NCBI RefSeq assembly: GCF_008065135.1
Contig: NZ_CP042914.1
Coordinates: forward strand, 2,418,001 to 2,482,000
Reading direction: 5' to 3'
DNA from: Roseimaritima ulvae
Lineage (GTDB): Bacteria > Planctomycetota > Planctomycetia > Pirellulales > Pirellulaceae
DNA: 64,000 bases
Both the position numbers and the translations under genes were made by a program. Positions 37,315-45,331 of the stretch are shown here, one piece after another (positions within the stretch are counted from its first letter, which is position 1; every line of letters starts with the position of its first letter). The notes below the pieces were generated by a model. The model did no database searches. It was not told where the DNA came from and saw only the letters and a list, made by a program, of their open reading frames with translations.

Positions 37315-39786
37315 TTATAAAGGAGGCGATAACTCTTCTTCCAACATCACATCTTCCACCGACTCTCGGGGCGGAGGCGCGAGATTCCGATCTTTGCGTG
37401 GCGGTGGAAGCGGTGGGTGTTGCAGGTGAACCAACAAAACCGCTTCCCGACTGGCCTGGCTGGCCGCGGGCTCGATCCGCATTTTATTGGGGGCCTCCAA
37501 GACGCGAGCCACCAACCGCGTTTCGCCGGGGCCGAACCGATGTCCCGAACCGATGGCGTTGATCAACGGTTTCACCGATGCGGGCAGGTCTTCAGCGATT
37601 GCCGACAGGGGCCGCTGGTCGGTGTACCGCAAGGTTTTGGTGCTGCCCGCTGGCAGGTCGCCCAGGGTGGCCACCTGCAGCGTGCCCTCGTCCGTCCTGC
37701 GAACCACAAAGGCGTCGACCAATTCCAACTGTGACTGGTTTTCTAAGGCCGCTCCGTCGTCTTTCAAGAGAATGGCTCCGCCCGCCGATAGAAGCTGTTC
37801 GGCATGCACCAGACGCGTCTGGTTCGATGCGACTTGAACGCCCGACAACACGGGGCCTTCGCCATAACCGAACCGCAGCTGCACGGGGTCTTCCTCCAAA
37901 CCGTCGGACCAGATCCCCACCGGCAAAGCCACCGCGTCCGGGGTATCAAAGGCCAGTTCGTATTCGGTGCCCAGCGAGCTGTACAACGCGATGTAACTGC
38001 TCAGGTGCACGCGGTCGTAACCGGGCTGCATTTCCATCAAGCAGATTTCGTTTTGCAAGCGGGCGAAGCCGATGTCCAACCGCGCGGCTCGAGCCACCCA
38101 AATAGCTCCTCCGATAGCGATCACCGGCACCGCCACCCAAGCGTATTCCAGTCGTCGCAGCAAGCGGAACAGCAGGTAGTTCAGCGGCACCAGAATGACT
38201 AGGTACCAAGCCAGCGAACGGGCCACGAAGGATGCTGGCGGAATCGAGATACCGGATTCTTCGACCAGCGAGTCCAGGGACATAGCGGCGACTTGGCTGC
38301 GATCCGTCCAGGCGCCCACGCCGCCCATCGGTTCGGCGATATTGGCCGGTGCCGTCCAGCCGGCCAGTTTGTCGCTCAGCGCCGACGCCAGCACCCCTTC
38401 GCCGTCTTGCTCGTCTTGGTCGACGTTTGATTCCTCGTCCGCGTCTGTTCCGGTCACGACTTGGTAGCGGACCGCTCCATCGCGAGCGAACAACCGAAAG
38501 GGGCTATTGATGGCTGGCGACACCGTGCCGCCGGACGGGGAGTCCACGAACTGCAACGTTGTCGAACCGTCCTGTTCGGAGTAACGCCGTGGAGGCCGAC
38601 GCAGCAGAACGTTGTTAAAGAAGCTGTCGCGGGAGCCCCAGTTCTTCAGCACATCGGTAGTTAAATCGAAACGGGTCATGACGATATTGCCCAGCCCCAC
38701 GCGGCGCGACAACACCAAGCCGTTGGTGCCGGGCAGTTCTACGGACAGTCCATGGGGGCGACCGTCCAGGCCCACCCGCGAGTTGCTTTGTCGGACCACG
38801 GCCATTTGGTTGGCTGTCGTGGCGTCCTTGGCCACCGACCAGCTCTCGAGCATTTCCGCGAAGGGTTCGCCCTCCAGCTCGATCAGCTTGTCGGCCGACA
38901 TCGGCAACCACTCGGCCAATGCCGAATTGGCCAGCGTTTTGTCGGCATAACGTCCGTTGACCAGGATCCGCCCTCCCCAATTCAACCAATCCAATAAAGC
39001 TTGTTGTTGCGCCGGAGTGAGACGATCCATTTCCACGTCGTCCCACAACAGGTACGCGGTGGAGCTCCAGTCGAGCATTGTCTCGGGCAGCGACAACAAG
39101 TCGTCCGGATCAGGGAACACCAGTCGGTAGTTGGTGGGGGAGGCGGACGACAAGAACTGGTCGGGATCGCGGGGCGGTTTCACCCAATCGGCGACCTGCA
39201 GGGAGACGAAGCGTTCGGGGCGGGTGGTTAACACCACGAAGAAATATTGTTCGGGCCGCAGCATCAAAATCTTGCGGTCGCCGCTGTCGTCGGCCAAGCC
39301 CTGCTGGCGGGTTGATAAGCGATGGCGGAAGAAGCCTTCTCGAGAATCGATCCGCTCGGGCAGCGGAGCCAATAAACGAAAATCCAATCGCTTCATTTGC
39401 CCTTTCGGCAGCACCACCGGCCGCTCCGCGACGATGGGCTGGGCAAACCGCTGGCCCTCGCCTACTTCATTACGGACCGTGCTGCCGGAATAAATTTCCA
39501 GCGTCCCGCGTTGGTCTTCGCGATTGGCTTGCAGCGGTTTGGAAGCGGTCAACCAGTGGCCCGGTTTGACCCGGTATTCCGACACCGAAGTGCCGGAGGG
39601 AAACGGCGCAATCGGTCTGGAGGTGAACTGGTTGACCGGCAGGTTTTCATCGGGCTGCGCGGGGTCCTGTTGGCCGCAGCCCTCACAGCCGATGATCCAA
39701 GGCAGCGCAAGCAACAACGACAGCCAGACGGTTGTCGCCCGTCGGGACCGATGCGCTGGACGCGATCTCAGCCCGCATGTGCCCAC
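37315..39786 (-). CDS. Large membrane-anchored protein linked to the ABC ATPase
   Basis: 823 residues, GTG start. N-terminal hydrophobic segment TTVWLSLLLALPWIIGCEGC resembles a lipoprotein signal. The long outer part includes TAYLLWDDVEMDRLTPAQQQALLDWLNWGGRILVNG, a class-I glutamine-amidotransferase-like (GATase1-like) pattern seen in GldG/ABC-linked proteins, and VGLGNIVMTRFDLTTDVLKNW. Two TM segments lie at about residues 535-590 (SLAWYLVILVPLNYLLFRLL; YAWVAVPVIAIGGAIWVARA), followed by a beta-rich C-terminal domain. Coupled to the ABC ATPase (adjacent codons). Likely an accessory or sensor subunit; exact role unknown. Confidence 0.82.
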   Translation of the reverse strand: MGTCGLRSRPAHRSRRATTVWLSLLLALPWIIGCEGCGQQDPAQPDENLPVNQFTSRPIAPFPSGTSVSEYRVKPGHWLTASKPLQANREDQRGTLEIYSGSTVRNEVGEGQRFAQPIVAERPVVLPKGQMKRLDFRLLAPLPERIDSREGFFRHRLSTRQQGLADDSGDRKILMLRPEQYFFVVLTTRPERFVSLQVADWVKPPRDPDQFLSSASPTNYRLVFPDPDDLLSLPETMLDWSSTAYLLWDDVEMDRLTPAQQQALLDWLNWGGRILVNGRYADKTLANSALAEWLPMSADKLIELEGEPFAEMLESWSVAKDATTANQMAVVRQSNSRVGLDGRPHGLSVELPGTNGLVLSRRVGLGNIVMTRFDLTTDVLKNWGSRDSFFNNVLLRRPPRRYSEQDGSTTLQFVDSPSGGTVSPAINSPFRLFARDGAVRYQVVTGTDADEESNVDQDEQDGEGVLASALSDKLAGWTAPANIAEPMGGVGAWTDRSQVAAMSLDSLVEESGISIPPASFVARSLAWYLVILVPLNYLLFRLLRRLEYAWVAVPVIAIGGAIWVARAARLDIGFARLQNEICLMEMQPGYDRVHLSSYIALYSSLGTEYELAFDTPDAVALPVGIWSDGLEEDPVQLRFGYGEGPVLSGVQVASNQTRLVHAEQLLSAGGAILLKDDGAALENQSQLELVDAFVVRRTDEGTLQVATLGDLPAGSTKTLRYTDQRPLSAIAEDLPASVKPLINAIGSGHRFGPGETRLVARVLEAPNKMRIEPAASQASREAVLLVHLQHPPLPPPRKDRNLAPPPRESVEDVMLEEELSPPL

Positions 39787-39791
39787 AAACG

Positions 39792-40118
39792 CTACCAGCC
39801 CATGACCATGTTGGACTCGATCACCTTGCGAGCGGTTTCCAGGTCGGAGCCCGTTTCTTGGCGGTACAAGCGGATTGCGTGGACTTTATCGCCGGAAGAT
39901 TTTGACAGACAATCCCGAGCAACGCCGCAAGGATCGACCGTGGGTGTACTTAAACCTAAGGCTCCTTTGCTGATCACCCAGCTGTCCCGCGGCCGCTTGG
40001 TCATGCGGATCAATTCGTCGCTGGGGTAGGCCTCGTCCACGACCTGTTTGGCCGCTTGCTCGTCTTCCGCCCAGGTAATAATGATGTGGGCATTGGTTTC
40101 AATTTCAAAAAGGGGCAT
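39792..40118 (-). CDS. Small protein with bL12-like C-terminal helix pair
   Basis: 108 residues from ATG 40118. N-terminus MPLFEIETNAHIIITWAEDEQAAKQVVDEAY is a small alpha/beta unit. C-terminus GDKVHAIRLYRQETGSDLETARKVIES strongly recalls the ribosomal L7/L12 C-terminal segment ('KIaVIKaVReiTGLGLKEAKdlVe'), as in the L7/L12-like small proteins of several bacteria. It is not the ribosomal protein itself (no N-terminal dimer domain). It lies 5 nt upstream of the 823-residue protein gene, same strand. Confidence 0.72.
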   Translation of the reverse strand: MPLFEIETNAHIIITWAEDEQAAKQVVDEAYPSDELIRMTKRPRDSWVISKGALGLSTPTVDPCGVARDCLSKSSGDKVHAIRLYRQETGSDLETARKVIESNMVMGW

Positions 40119-40243
40119 CGCGTTCACTCCTATCAATATGAACGAGGCGAAAAAGCAGCAGCCGACAGCCTGCCAAGCTGTGCATCATACCGCCTGCCTG
40201 GGGCCGCAACAATTCACAGCCCAATTACCAACGCCCAGCTCGA

Positions 40244-40411
40244 TTAGGTTTTGCGAACATCATTGGATTTCATGCACAGAAAACCGAACGCTACCGCGCA
40301 GGCCGACAATATTCCCCACTGAGTGCTGTTCAGATTGCTGCAGTAACGCACCAATTCATCGACTGCGTAGTGAAAGCTGAAGTTGTAGGCGACTAGTAAG
40401 GCGGTAATCAT
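40244..40411 (-). CDS. Possible 55-residue membrane protein
   Basis: MITALLVAYNFSFHYAVDEL... with hydrophobic end WGILSACAVAFGFLCM. The start is at ATG 40411; the frame is open further upstream. A single TM segment is likely. No family recognised and the coding case is weak; it could be non-coding DNA next to a tRNA gene. Confidence 0.35.
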   Translation of the reverse strand: MITALLVAYNFSFHYAVDELVRYCSNLNSTQWGILSACAVAFGFLCMKSNDVRKT

Positions 40412-40617
40412 ATGGCACTCGAATTTTCCTGTTCGCGACGCAACGATGGCGGTCCGGCTATCGAAAGTTACGTCAAAAAACAGGCCGAAGCCGACTCGGG
40501 AAAGAAAATACGAAAAAATCTCCCCCAAAACTGGCGCTCCCCGACTTGCGGGCCGATAGAGCACTCGTATAATCCTCATCCTGTCAGACGTTAAACATCT
40601 TCGGATGACTAACACCT

Positions 40618-40691
40618 GGCGCGGTAGCTCAATTGGTTAGAGCCCCGGACTGTCGATCCGGAGGTTGCGGGTTCGAGTCCCGTCCGCGTCG
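40618..40691 (+). tRNA. tRNA-Asp (anticodon GTC)
   Basis: 74 nt, all arms pair: acceptor GGCGCGG with CCGCGTC (one G-T), D-arm GCTC..GAGC, anticodon stem CCGGA/TCCGG with loop CTGTCGA (anticodon GTC), T-arm GCGGG-TTCGAGT-CCCGT, discriminator G. CCA is not encoded. A terminator follows at 40716. Confidence 0.97.
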
Positions 40692-40715
40692 CTTTGCTTT
40701 TCGCACAGGCACATC

Positions 40716-40741
40716 AAGCCCGGTAGTACCGGGCTTTTTTT
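40716..40741 (+). terminator. Rho-independent terminator of tRNA-Asp
   Basis: Hairpin GCCCGGT-AGT-ACCGGGC preceded by AA and followed by a run of seven T, 25 nt after the tRNA. Confidence 0.92.
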
Positions 40742-41113
40742 ATGCGCTCATGCTGGTTGGGTGAGAGGGCAATAACGCACAGTGGGGGCGTGGTTCGCAC
40801 GCTTTGGGGGCTACCGCGGGGCGGAATGCGGCGGAACCGATATCAGCCGAATCGCGCTAGCGACCGGTTCCCGCGCGCATCGTCCGCGGCGGAAACCGTG
40901 GGCTAGCGCCCTGCGGCTGATGGGCCGGCGGAAACCGATATCAGCCGAATCGCGCTAGCGACCGGTTCCCGCGCGCATCGTCCGCAGAGAAACCGGGGGC
41001 TCGCGCCCTGCGGCTGATGGGCCCCTGTTCCCGATTTGGAATGGCGTTTGCACCTATGATCTATCGCGCCCCTTCGGCCACGGCCCATTTTTTCATGCGA
41101 GGCTCAGACGGCG
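40742..41113. other. Intergenic region with tandem palindromic elements
   Basis: 372 bp. It contains two ~80-bp palindromic repeats (40842-40921 and 40940-41018) and the promoter region of the CBS gene. No gene seen. Confidence 0.5.
40842..41018. repeat. Two tandem copies of an ~80-bp palindromic element
   Basis: Period about 98 bp. Each begins ATCAGCCG and ends CGGCTGAT; inside, CGCTAGCGACCGGTT pairs with AACCG..GGGCTAGCG in copy 1 and, less well, in copy 2. A GCGCGCATCGTCCGC core sits at the centre. Related copies at 59075-59155 and 59492-59559. Confidence 0.82.
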
Positions 41114-41608
41114 ATGACCAATACGAAATCCAGCCAATCCAGCATCTATGCCCGCCGCATCAAGGACGTTATGAGCTCCGATGTCGTCACGCTCCGCGTC
41201 AACGATACGGTCCATTCCGCTCTCGTGCTGATGGGCGAGAACCGTGTTTCGGCGCTTCCGGTGGTGGACAAGCAGAATCGATGCGTGGGCATCCTTTCCA
41301 CCTCGGACTTGGTCGATATGACGCGGGACGTGGACGACGACCTGTACCACTTGGACTTGGTCGACCCGACCAGCCGACGTTTCCTGCTGGACAAACTGGC
41401 TCATAGCATGGGCGCCGAACCGGTGCAGTCGTTTATGAGTGAAGCGGTCAACACGGTGGGCGCTGACACCACTCTAGGACACGCCGCTCGCCTGATGCTG
41501 CATAACCAAGTCCACCACCTGCCGGTCATCGACGACCAAGAGCAACTGATCGGCATCATCTCCACGATGGACGTGCTGGCCGAATTCGCCGACGCGGCGC
41601 CCAACTAG
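41114..41608 (+). CDS. Two-CBS-domain protein
   Basis: 164 residues. CBS1: IKDVMSSDVVTLRVNDTVHSALVLMGENRVSALPVVDKQNRCVGILSTSDLV; CBS2: VQSFMSEAVNTVGADTTLGHAARLMLHNQVHHLPVIDDQEQLIGIISTMDVL. The pair forms a Bateman module that binds adenine nucleotides and regulates a partner in trans. No other domain is fused, so the target cannot be told. Single gene, with a repeat-rich 5' region. Confidence 0.93.
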   Translation: MTNTKSSQSSIYARRIKDVMSSDVVTLRVNDTVHSALVLMGENRVSALPVVDKQNRCVGILSTSDLVDMTRDVDDDLYHLDLVDPTSRRFLLDKLAHSMGAEPVQSFMSEAVNTVGADTTLGHAARLMLHNQVHHLPVIDDQEQLIGIISTMDVLAEFADAAPN

Positions 41609-41709
41609 CCGGGGTGGGGAATGGGCGAAGCGGCGGGGTTCGGTAAGAATAGAAAGGTGCCCGCGAACTTGCGGGTTGCGCTTATCCCGTTTTCTTAGCG
41701 GATGAACCC

Positions 41710-42114
41710 ATGTCGCAAGCTCGTCAATATCAGTCCAAGCCCGCTGCGGATGTCGAACTGCCGGGCGACAACCTGAGCTTGAATGAAATGCTGCGGGTCA
41801 TGGATGTGGCTCGCGAAATGGGCCGCGACCGAGTGACAGCGGAGAAAATGTTCCGCCGCTCGGGGGTCCGCGAACAGTTGCGGGAAAAGTTGATGCGATC
41901 CGCACAGTTGTCGGGCGACCAGGTCACCGAAGCGGAAGTGGAGGCGGCCATCGACCAGTATTTCCAAAATCAGCACGTGTACCGCGATCCCGCGCCCAGT
42001 TGGTCGCGGTTTACGGCCTACGCTTGGATCTGGCGGCGCCGGATCGCAGCGGCTGCGGTGGCTGCGGCCATGGCTTCGGGAACGATTTGGCTGTTGCTGT
42101 CGAACCTGCTGTAA
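41710..42114 (+). CDS. Small C-tail-anchored protein of unknown function
   Basis: 134 residues. A helical N-terminal region (LSLNEMLRVMDVAREMGRDRVTAEKMFRR, QLREKLMRSAQLSGDQVTEAEVEAAIDQYF) is followed by RRIAAAAVAAAMASGTIWLLLSNLL, one C-terminal TM segment, so the bulk faces the cytoplasm. No family named with confidence (a DUF6384-like assignment is possible). It lies 52 bp upstream of the coiled-coil gene, probably in one operon; the two may form a functional pair. Confidence 0.78.
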   Translation: MSQARQYQSKPAADVELPGDNLSLNEMLRVMDVAREMGRDRVTAEKMFRRSGVREQLREKLMRSAQLSGDQVTEAEVEAAIDQYFQNQHVYRDPAPSWSRFTAYAWIWRRRIAAAAVAAAMASGTIWLLLSNLL

Positions 42115-42166
42115 GCCGTTATGATTGGCAGGCATCTTCCCTACCCTCTCATGATCCAGTTCGCGT

Positions 42167-43597
42167 ATGCTTCCCAACGGCCCCGTGGTTCATCAGCAAT
42201 TGATGCACAGCTACCAAGCGGTGCAAGCCGACCTGGAAGCCGTGCGCGGGCAGATCGCTTCCAAGGGCGCGGAGACCGAGGAGCTGGGCAGCGATCGCCA
42301 GGATACGCTGCTTTCTCTGGCGCAGTACTACCTGCCTGAGTTGACCGAACAGGCAATCGAGCAGACGTGGTCGGAGATCCGCGGTGACATTCGCCGCGTG
42401 CTGCTGCGCAAACAGGAGCACCAGAGCCGCGTTGAGCTGCAGTTTGGCGACGCCTCGCAGCGGCAACTCGAACTGGAAACGTCCCTGGAAGCTGTCGACA
42501 AGAGGCTGGACGAAGCGCAGCAACGGATGCAGGAGCTGAGTCAGCAGCTAACCGCTCAACTGGCGGCCGACGAATCGTTTTCGCAGCTGGCCGAAAAAGC
42601 TGGGGCGGCCGAAGCGGCGCTGGAACGGGCCGAGGGGCGGCTGGCCGAAGTTAAGCAGGACGCCGAACAAAAACTGCCAGCCTACGAGCAGAGTTCGTTG
42701 TTTCAGTACCTGTACGAGCGAGGCCTGGGCACCGAGGCCTATCGCAGCCGCGGCTTTACGCGGCGAATGGACCGCTGGGTGGGCAAACTGATCGGCTACC
42801 ACCAGGCCAGGAAGAGCTATGAGTTCCTGCGGGATACGCCGCGCCACATGGAGAGGATTGTGGTGGAGGATCGCGAGGATCTGGAAACGGTGCTGAAAGA
42901 ACTGGAGCGGCAGCGGGATCGTGCGGCCGAGTCGATCGGGCTGACCGTGGCGAACAATGAAATCGAGGCGGCTCGCAAAGAGCGAGAGCAGGTGCTCGAA
43001 AAGCTGGACAAAACCCGCTTGCAGGCGGACCAGCTTCGCACCGAACTGCTGGAGCTGGAGGATTCCCGGGGCCCCTACTACCGCGACGCGGTGGAGCTGT
43101 TTCGGGGCATGCTGGAGCAGATGGATGACGGCTCACTAGCCGATCGGGCAAAGCAAACCCCAGAAATTCGCGACGACCAGATCATCGCGCGGCTGCAGGG
43201 ACTGGAGTCGGAAATTGGGAAAATTGGCACCGAAGTCGAACAGCGGCAGCAGCAGATCCGCGACTTTGACCGCCAGTTGCAGGAGATCGGTCGATTGATT
43301 CAGAAGTTTCGCGCCGCGGGGTACGAATCGACTCGGAGCCAGTTTCAGGCTTCGCTGGACATCGTGGGGGCGTTGGACCGCTATCGCAAAGGGCACTCGA
43401 CGATCGAGTCGGTGTGGGTGCAGATCCGTCGCAGTCAGCAGTTTGGCCCCACGCCGATGGAGCAAGTATCGAACGTGGCCGCTCATCCGCTGACCCAGGT
43501 CCTGGTGCACGCCATGGCCACCGCAGCCAGTTCCGCGATGAGTGATCACGCGCGTCGAGCCGGCAACCGCCGCGCGCACCGGAATCGTCGCCGGTAG
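42167..43597 (+). CDS. Coiled-coil protein of unknown function, partner of the tail-anchored protein
   Basis: 476 residues. Long Glu/Gln/Arg-rich coiled coils at about 15-200 and 240-410, interrupted by YEQSSLFQYLYERGLGTEAYRSRGFTRRMDRWVGKLIGYHQARKSYEFL, a conserved-looking aromatic segment. The C-terminus is basic (RRAGNRRAHRNRRR). No NTP-binding motif seen; LLSLAQYYLPELTEQAIEQTWSEIR near the N-terminus is the other recognisable block. Same strand and probably co-transcribed with the preceding gene. Confidence 0.8.
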   Translation: MLPNGPVVHQQLMHSYQAVQADLEAVRGQIASKGAETEELGSDRQDTLLSLAQYYLPELTEQAIEQTWSEIRGDIRRVLLRKQEHQSRVELQFGDASQRQLELETSLEAVDKRLDEAQQRMQELSQQLTAQLAADESFSQLAEKAGAAEAALERAEGRLAEVKQDAEQKLPAYEQSSLFQYLYERGLGTEAYRSRGFTRRMDRWVGKLIGYHQARKSYEFLRDTPRHMERIVVEDREDLETVLKELERQRDRAAESIGLTVANNEIEAARKEREQVLEKLDKTRLQADQLRTELLELEDSRGPYYRDAVELFRGMLEQMDDGSLADRAKQTPEIRDDQIIARLQGLESEIGKIGTEVEQRQQQIRDFDRQLQEIGRLIQKFRAAGYESTRSQFQASLDIVGALDRYRKGHSTIESVWVQIRRSQQFGPTPMEQVSNVAAHPLTQVLVHAMATAASSAMSDHARRAGNRRAHRNRRR

Positions 43598-43610
43598 CGG
43601 TCAACTTCCC

Positions 43611-43634
43611 GTAGCTACCGTCGCCAGACGGTGG
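43611..43634 (+). repeat. GTAG-type REP hairpin
   Basis: GTAG then CTACCGTC-GCCA-GACGGTGG: an 8-bp stem with one T-G pair. It starts 13 nt after the stop of the coiled-coil gene, in that gene's sense orientation. Confidence 0.82.
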
Positions 43635-43746
43635 GACCGGTGCTGCTCCCCAGGCTGGAAGTGGCCTGGTAAAAATCCGTAATCCTTTGCGGTGGTCGCC
43701 CCGAACCAATCTGGCTCTATCGTGGGTACGCGAGCGAATTCCGGTC

Positions 43747-43822
43747 CCCCCTCCCCCAAATATTTCGCGCACTAAGTCCTCTATCAACCCAGATTCATGA
43801 CGCGAAATATTTGGGGGAGGGG
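43747..43822. repeat. Inverted element 1 with CCCCTCCCCCAAA ends
   Basis: Arms of 22 bp (CCCCTCCCCCAAATATTTCG at 43747 and its complement ending at 43822) pair completely around a roughly 32-nt centre. The right flank continues with GGGTTAGGGGGAGGGG, four G-runs that could form a G-quadruplex. Confidence 0.82.
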
Positions 43823-43938
43823 GTTAGGGGGAGGGGCCGATCCGCGCAACTGGCGTCACCTCGACTGCTTCAAGAACACTACCAATCAGCACAACGGCTA
43901 ACCGGCAAATCCGCGGCGCCGCTTGCCCCTCCCCCTAA

Positions 43939-44014
43939 CCCCCTCCCCCAAAACGGTCGCGGTCACAACGATTGAGATGGAGACCTCTGACGCGACCATT
44001 TTGGGGGAGGGGGG
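43939..44014. repeat. Inverted element 2 with CCCCTCCCCCAAA ends
   Basis: Arms CCCCCTCCCCCAAAACGGTC (from 43939) and the complement ending near 44014 pair nearly completely. Same outer ends as element 1, different inner stem (ACGGTCGCG against TATTTCGCG) and different centre; the left flank has CCCCTCCCCCTAACC, mirroring the right flank of element 1. Confidence 0.8.
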
Positions 44015-44077
44015 ACACGTGTCGCCCAGACGTTTCTAAACCGCCTAGACAACCACCACGCAATCATTTTTATCAGG

Positions 44078-44128
44078 CCAGGCTGGAAGCCTAGGCTACG
44101 TTTCCCACGCTCTGGCGAGCGTAGCTAC
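44078..44128 (-). repeat. Two GTAG-type REP hairpins in tandem
   Basis: On the minus strand: first GTAG then CTACGCTC-GCCA-GAGCGTGG (44105-44128), then GTAG-C-CTAGGCT-TCC-AGCCTGG (44078-44099). They follow the rpsI terminator immediately, in rpsI sense orientation. Confidence 0.82.
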
Positions 44129-44129
44129 G

Positions 44130-44164
44130 AAAAAACGCCGCACTCTGTGAGAGTGCGGCGTTTT
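44130..44164 (-). terminator. Rho-independent terminator of rplM-rpsI
   Basis: Hairpin ACGCCGCACTCT / AGAGTGCGGCGT with loop CAC; on the minus strand a T-run follows. It begins about 37 nt after the rpsI stop codon. Confidence 0.92.
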
Positions 44165-44200
44165 GGATTGTCCGAAGGACAGGGCAAACGAATCGATCGA

Positions 44201-44614
44201 TTAACGCTTGCTAAACTGGGTCGCTCGGCGAGCACCACGCAGACCGGGTTTCTTACGTTCTTTCATACGCGAGTCACGCGTCAGGTAGCCGCCTTCACGC
44301 AGCAGGTCGTGCAGCTCTTCGCTGAAGCTGACCAGGGCTCGGGCGACGCCCATGCGGACGGCACCGCTTTGACCGGTCATGCCGCCACCGCCGACGCGAA
44401 CCAGCACATCGACTTTGCCGGTTTGTTCGGCAGCTTCGAGCGTATCGGTGATGGCGCGGCGATGCTGGTCATTGACGAAGTAGTCTTCGATCGGCTTGCG
44501 GTTGACCGTGATCTTGCCGCTGCCGGGGCGGATGCGTACTCGTGCGACACTGCTTTTGCGACGTCCCGTTCCCAGGGCGTCACCGTTGATTTTGTCTTTT
44601 TTGACAGCGACCAT
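44201..44614 (-). CDS. rpsI: 30S ribosomal protein uS9
   Basis: 137 residues, normal length. GTGRRKSSVARVRIRPGSGKITVNRKPIEDYF, VDVLVRVGGGGMTGQSGAVRMGVARAL and the C-terminal DSRMKERKKPGLRGARRATQFSKR are uS9 signatures; the basic tail contacts P-site tRNA. It follows rplM by 38 bp, the universal bacterial order, and ends at a strong terminator. Confidence 0.98.
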   Translation of the reverse strand: MVAVKKDKINGDALGTGRRKSSVARVRIRPGSGKITVNRKPIEDYFVNDQHRRAITDTLEAAEQTGKVDVLVRVGGGGMTGQSGAVRMGVARALVSFSEELHDLLREGGYLTRDSRMKERKKPGLRGARRATQFSKR

Positions 44615-44652
44615 CGTTTGATTTGTAACGGTTTGCGGATACTAAATGGGAA

Positions 44653-45108
44653 TCAGGAAGCGACGGTTTTGCCGGCATCTTCGAGAACTTGCGGCTGTTG
44701 AGCTTGGTGAGGATGCTCGGGGCCAGCGTAGATTTTCAGTTTTTTCAGCATCTGAGATGCCAGCTTGTTTTTGGGCAGCATCCGACGAACGGCGTGCAGC
44801 AACAGGTCTTCCGGCTTACGCTCGTGGCGATCACCGTAGCTTTCCAGCTTCAACCCTGGGTAGCCCGTGTACCAAGTGTAGTGACGGACGTCCATCTTGC
44901 GGCCGGTCATCTTGATCTTGTCGCAGTTGGTCACCACGACAAAGTCGCCACAGTCAACGTGCGGGGTATACTCCGGGCGGTGTTTGCCCATCAATACGAC
45001 GGCGATATCGCTAGCCAATCGGCCCAAAATCTGGTCCGAACCGTCGACAACATACCAACGCTTATCTAATTGGCCTGGTTTGGCCATGTAACTTCGCTGA
45101 GCGACCAT
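44653..45108 (-). CDS. rplM: 50S ribosomal protein uL13
   Basis: 151 residues. KRWYVVDGSDQILGRLASDIAVVLMGKHRPEYTPHVDCGDFVVVTNCDKIKMTGRKMDVRHYTWYTGYPGLK is the uL13 core, and LLLHAVRRMLPKNKLASQMLKKLKIYAGPEHPHQAQQP the C-terminal signature. ATG 45108 is used; a second ATG (MAKPGQL) seven codons on is possible. Divergent from the membrane kinase gene, with 223 bp of promoter region between. Confidence 0.97.
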   Translation of the reverse strand: MVAQRSYMAKPGQLDKRWYVVDGSDQILGRLASDIAVVLMGKHRPEYTPHVDCGDFVVVTNCDKIKMTGRKMDVRHYTWYTGYPGLKLESYGDRHERKPEDLLLHAVRRMLPKNKLASQMLKKLKIYAGPEHPHQAQQPQVLEDAGKTVAS

Positions 45109-45331
45109 GGTGGTTTACTCGTAACCCTTGTAAACAAATAGACGTCATTCCTTGGCGGAAGAATCACAGAGTTTATCGGCGACCCTGGAAACCGACAAGG
45201 CCGCAAATCGACCGTTTTGGGAAGGAAATTTGGCTGCTCGGTCACCGAGCCCGACAATTGGGCGTATCATGATGCCGAGCCACATGTGTTGGCCTGTCCA
45301 CCGCCCTGAAATGCAGGATTTACTGTTCATC

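Larger units (their letters stand above)
43598..44200. other. 603-bp repeat-rich intergenic region
   Basis: No gene found. It holds a GTAG-type REP at 43611, two C/G-rich inverted elements (43747-43822 and 43939-44014), two minus-strand REPs (44078-44099, 44105-44128) and the rpsI terminator (44130). Confidence 0.75.
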
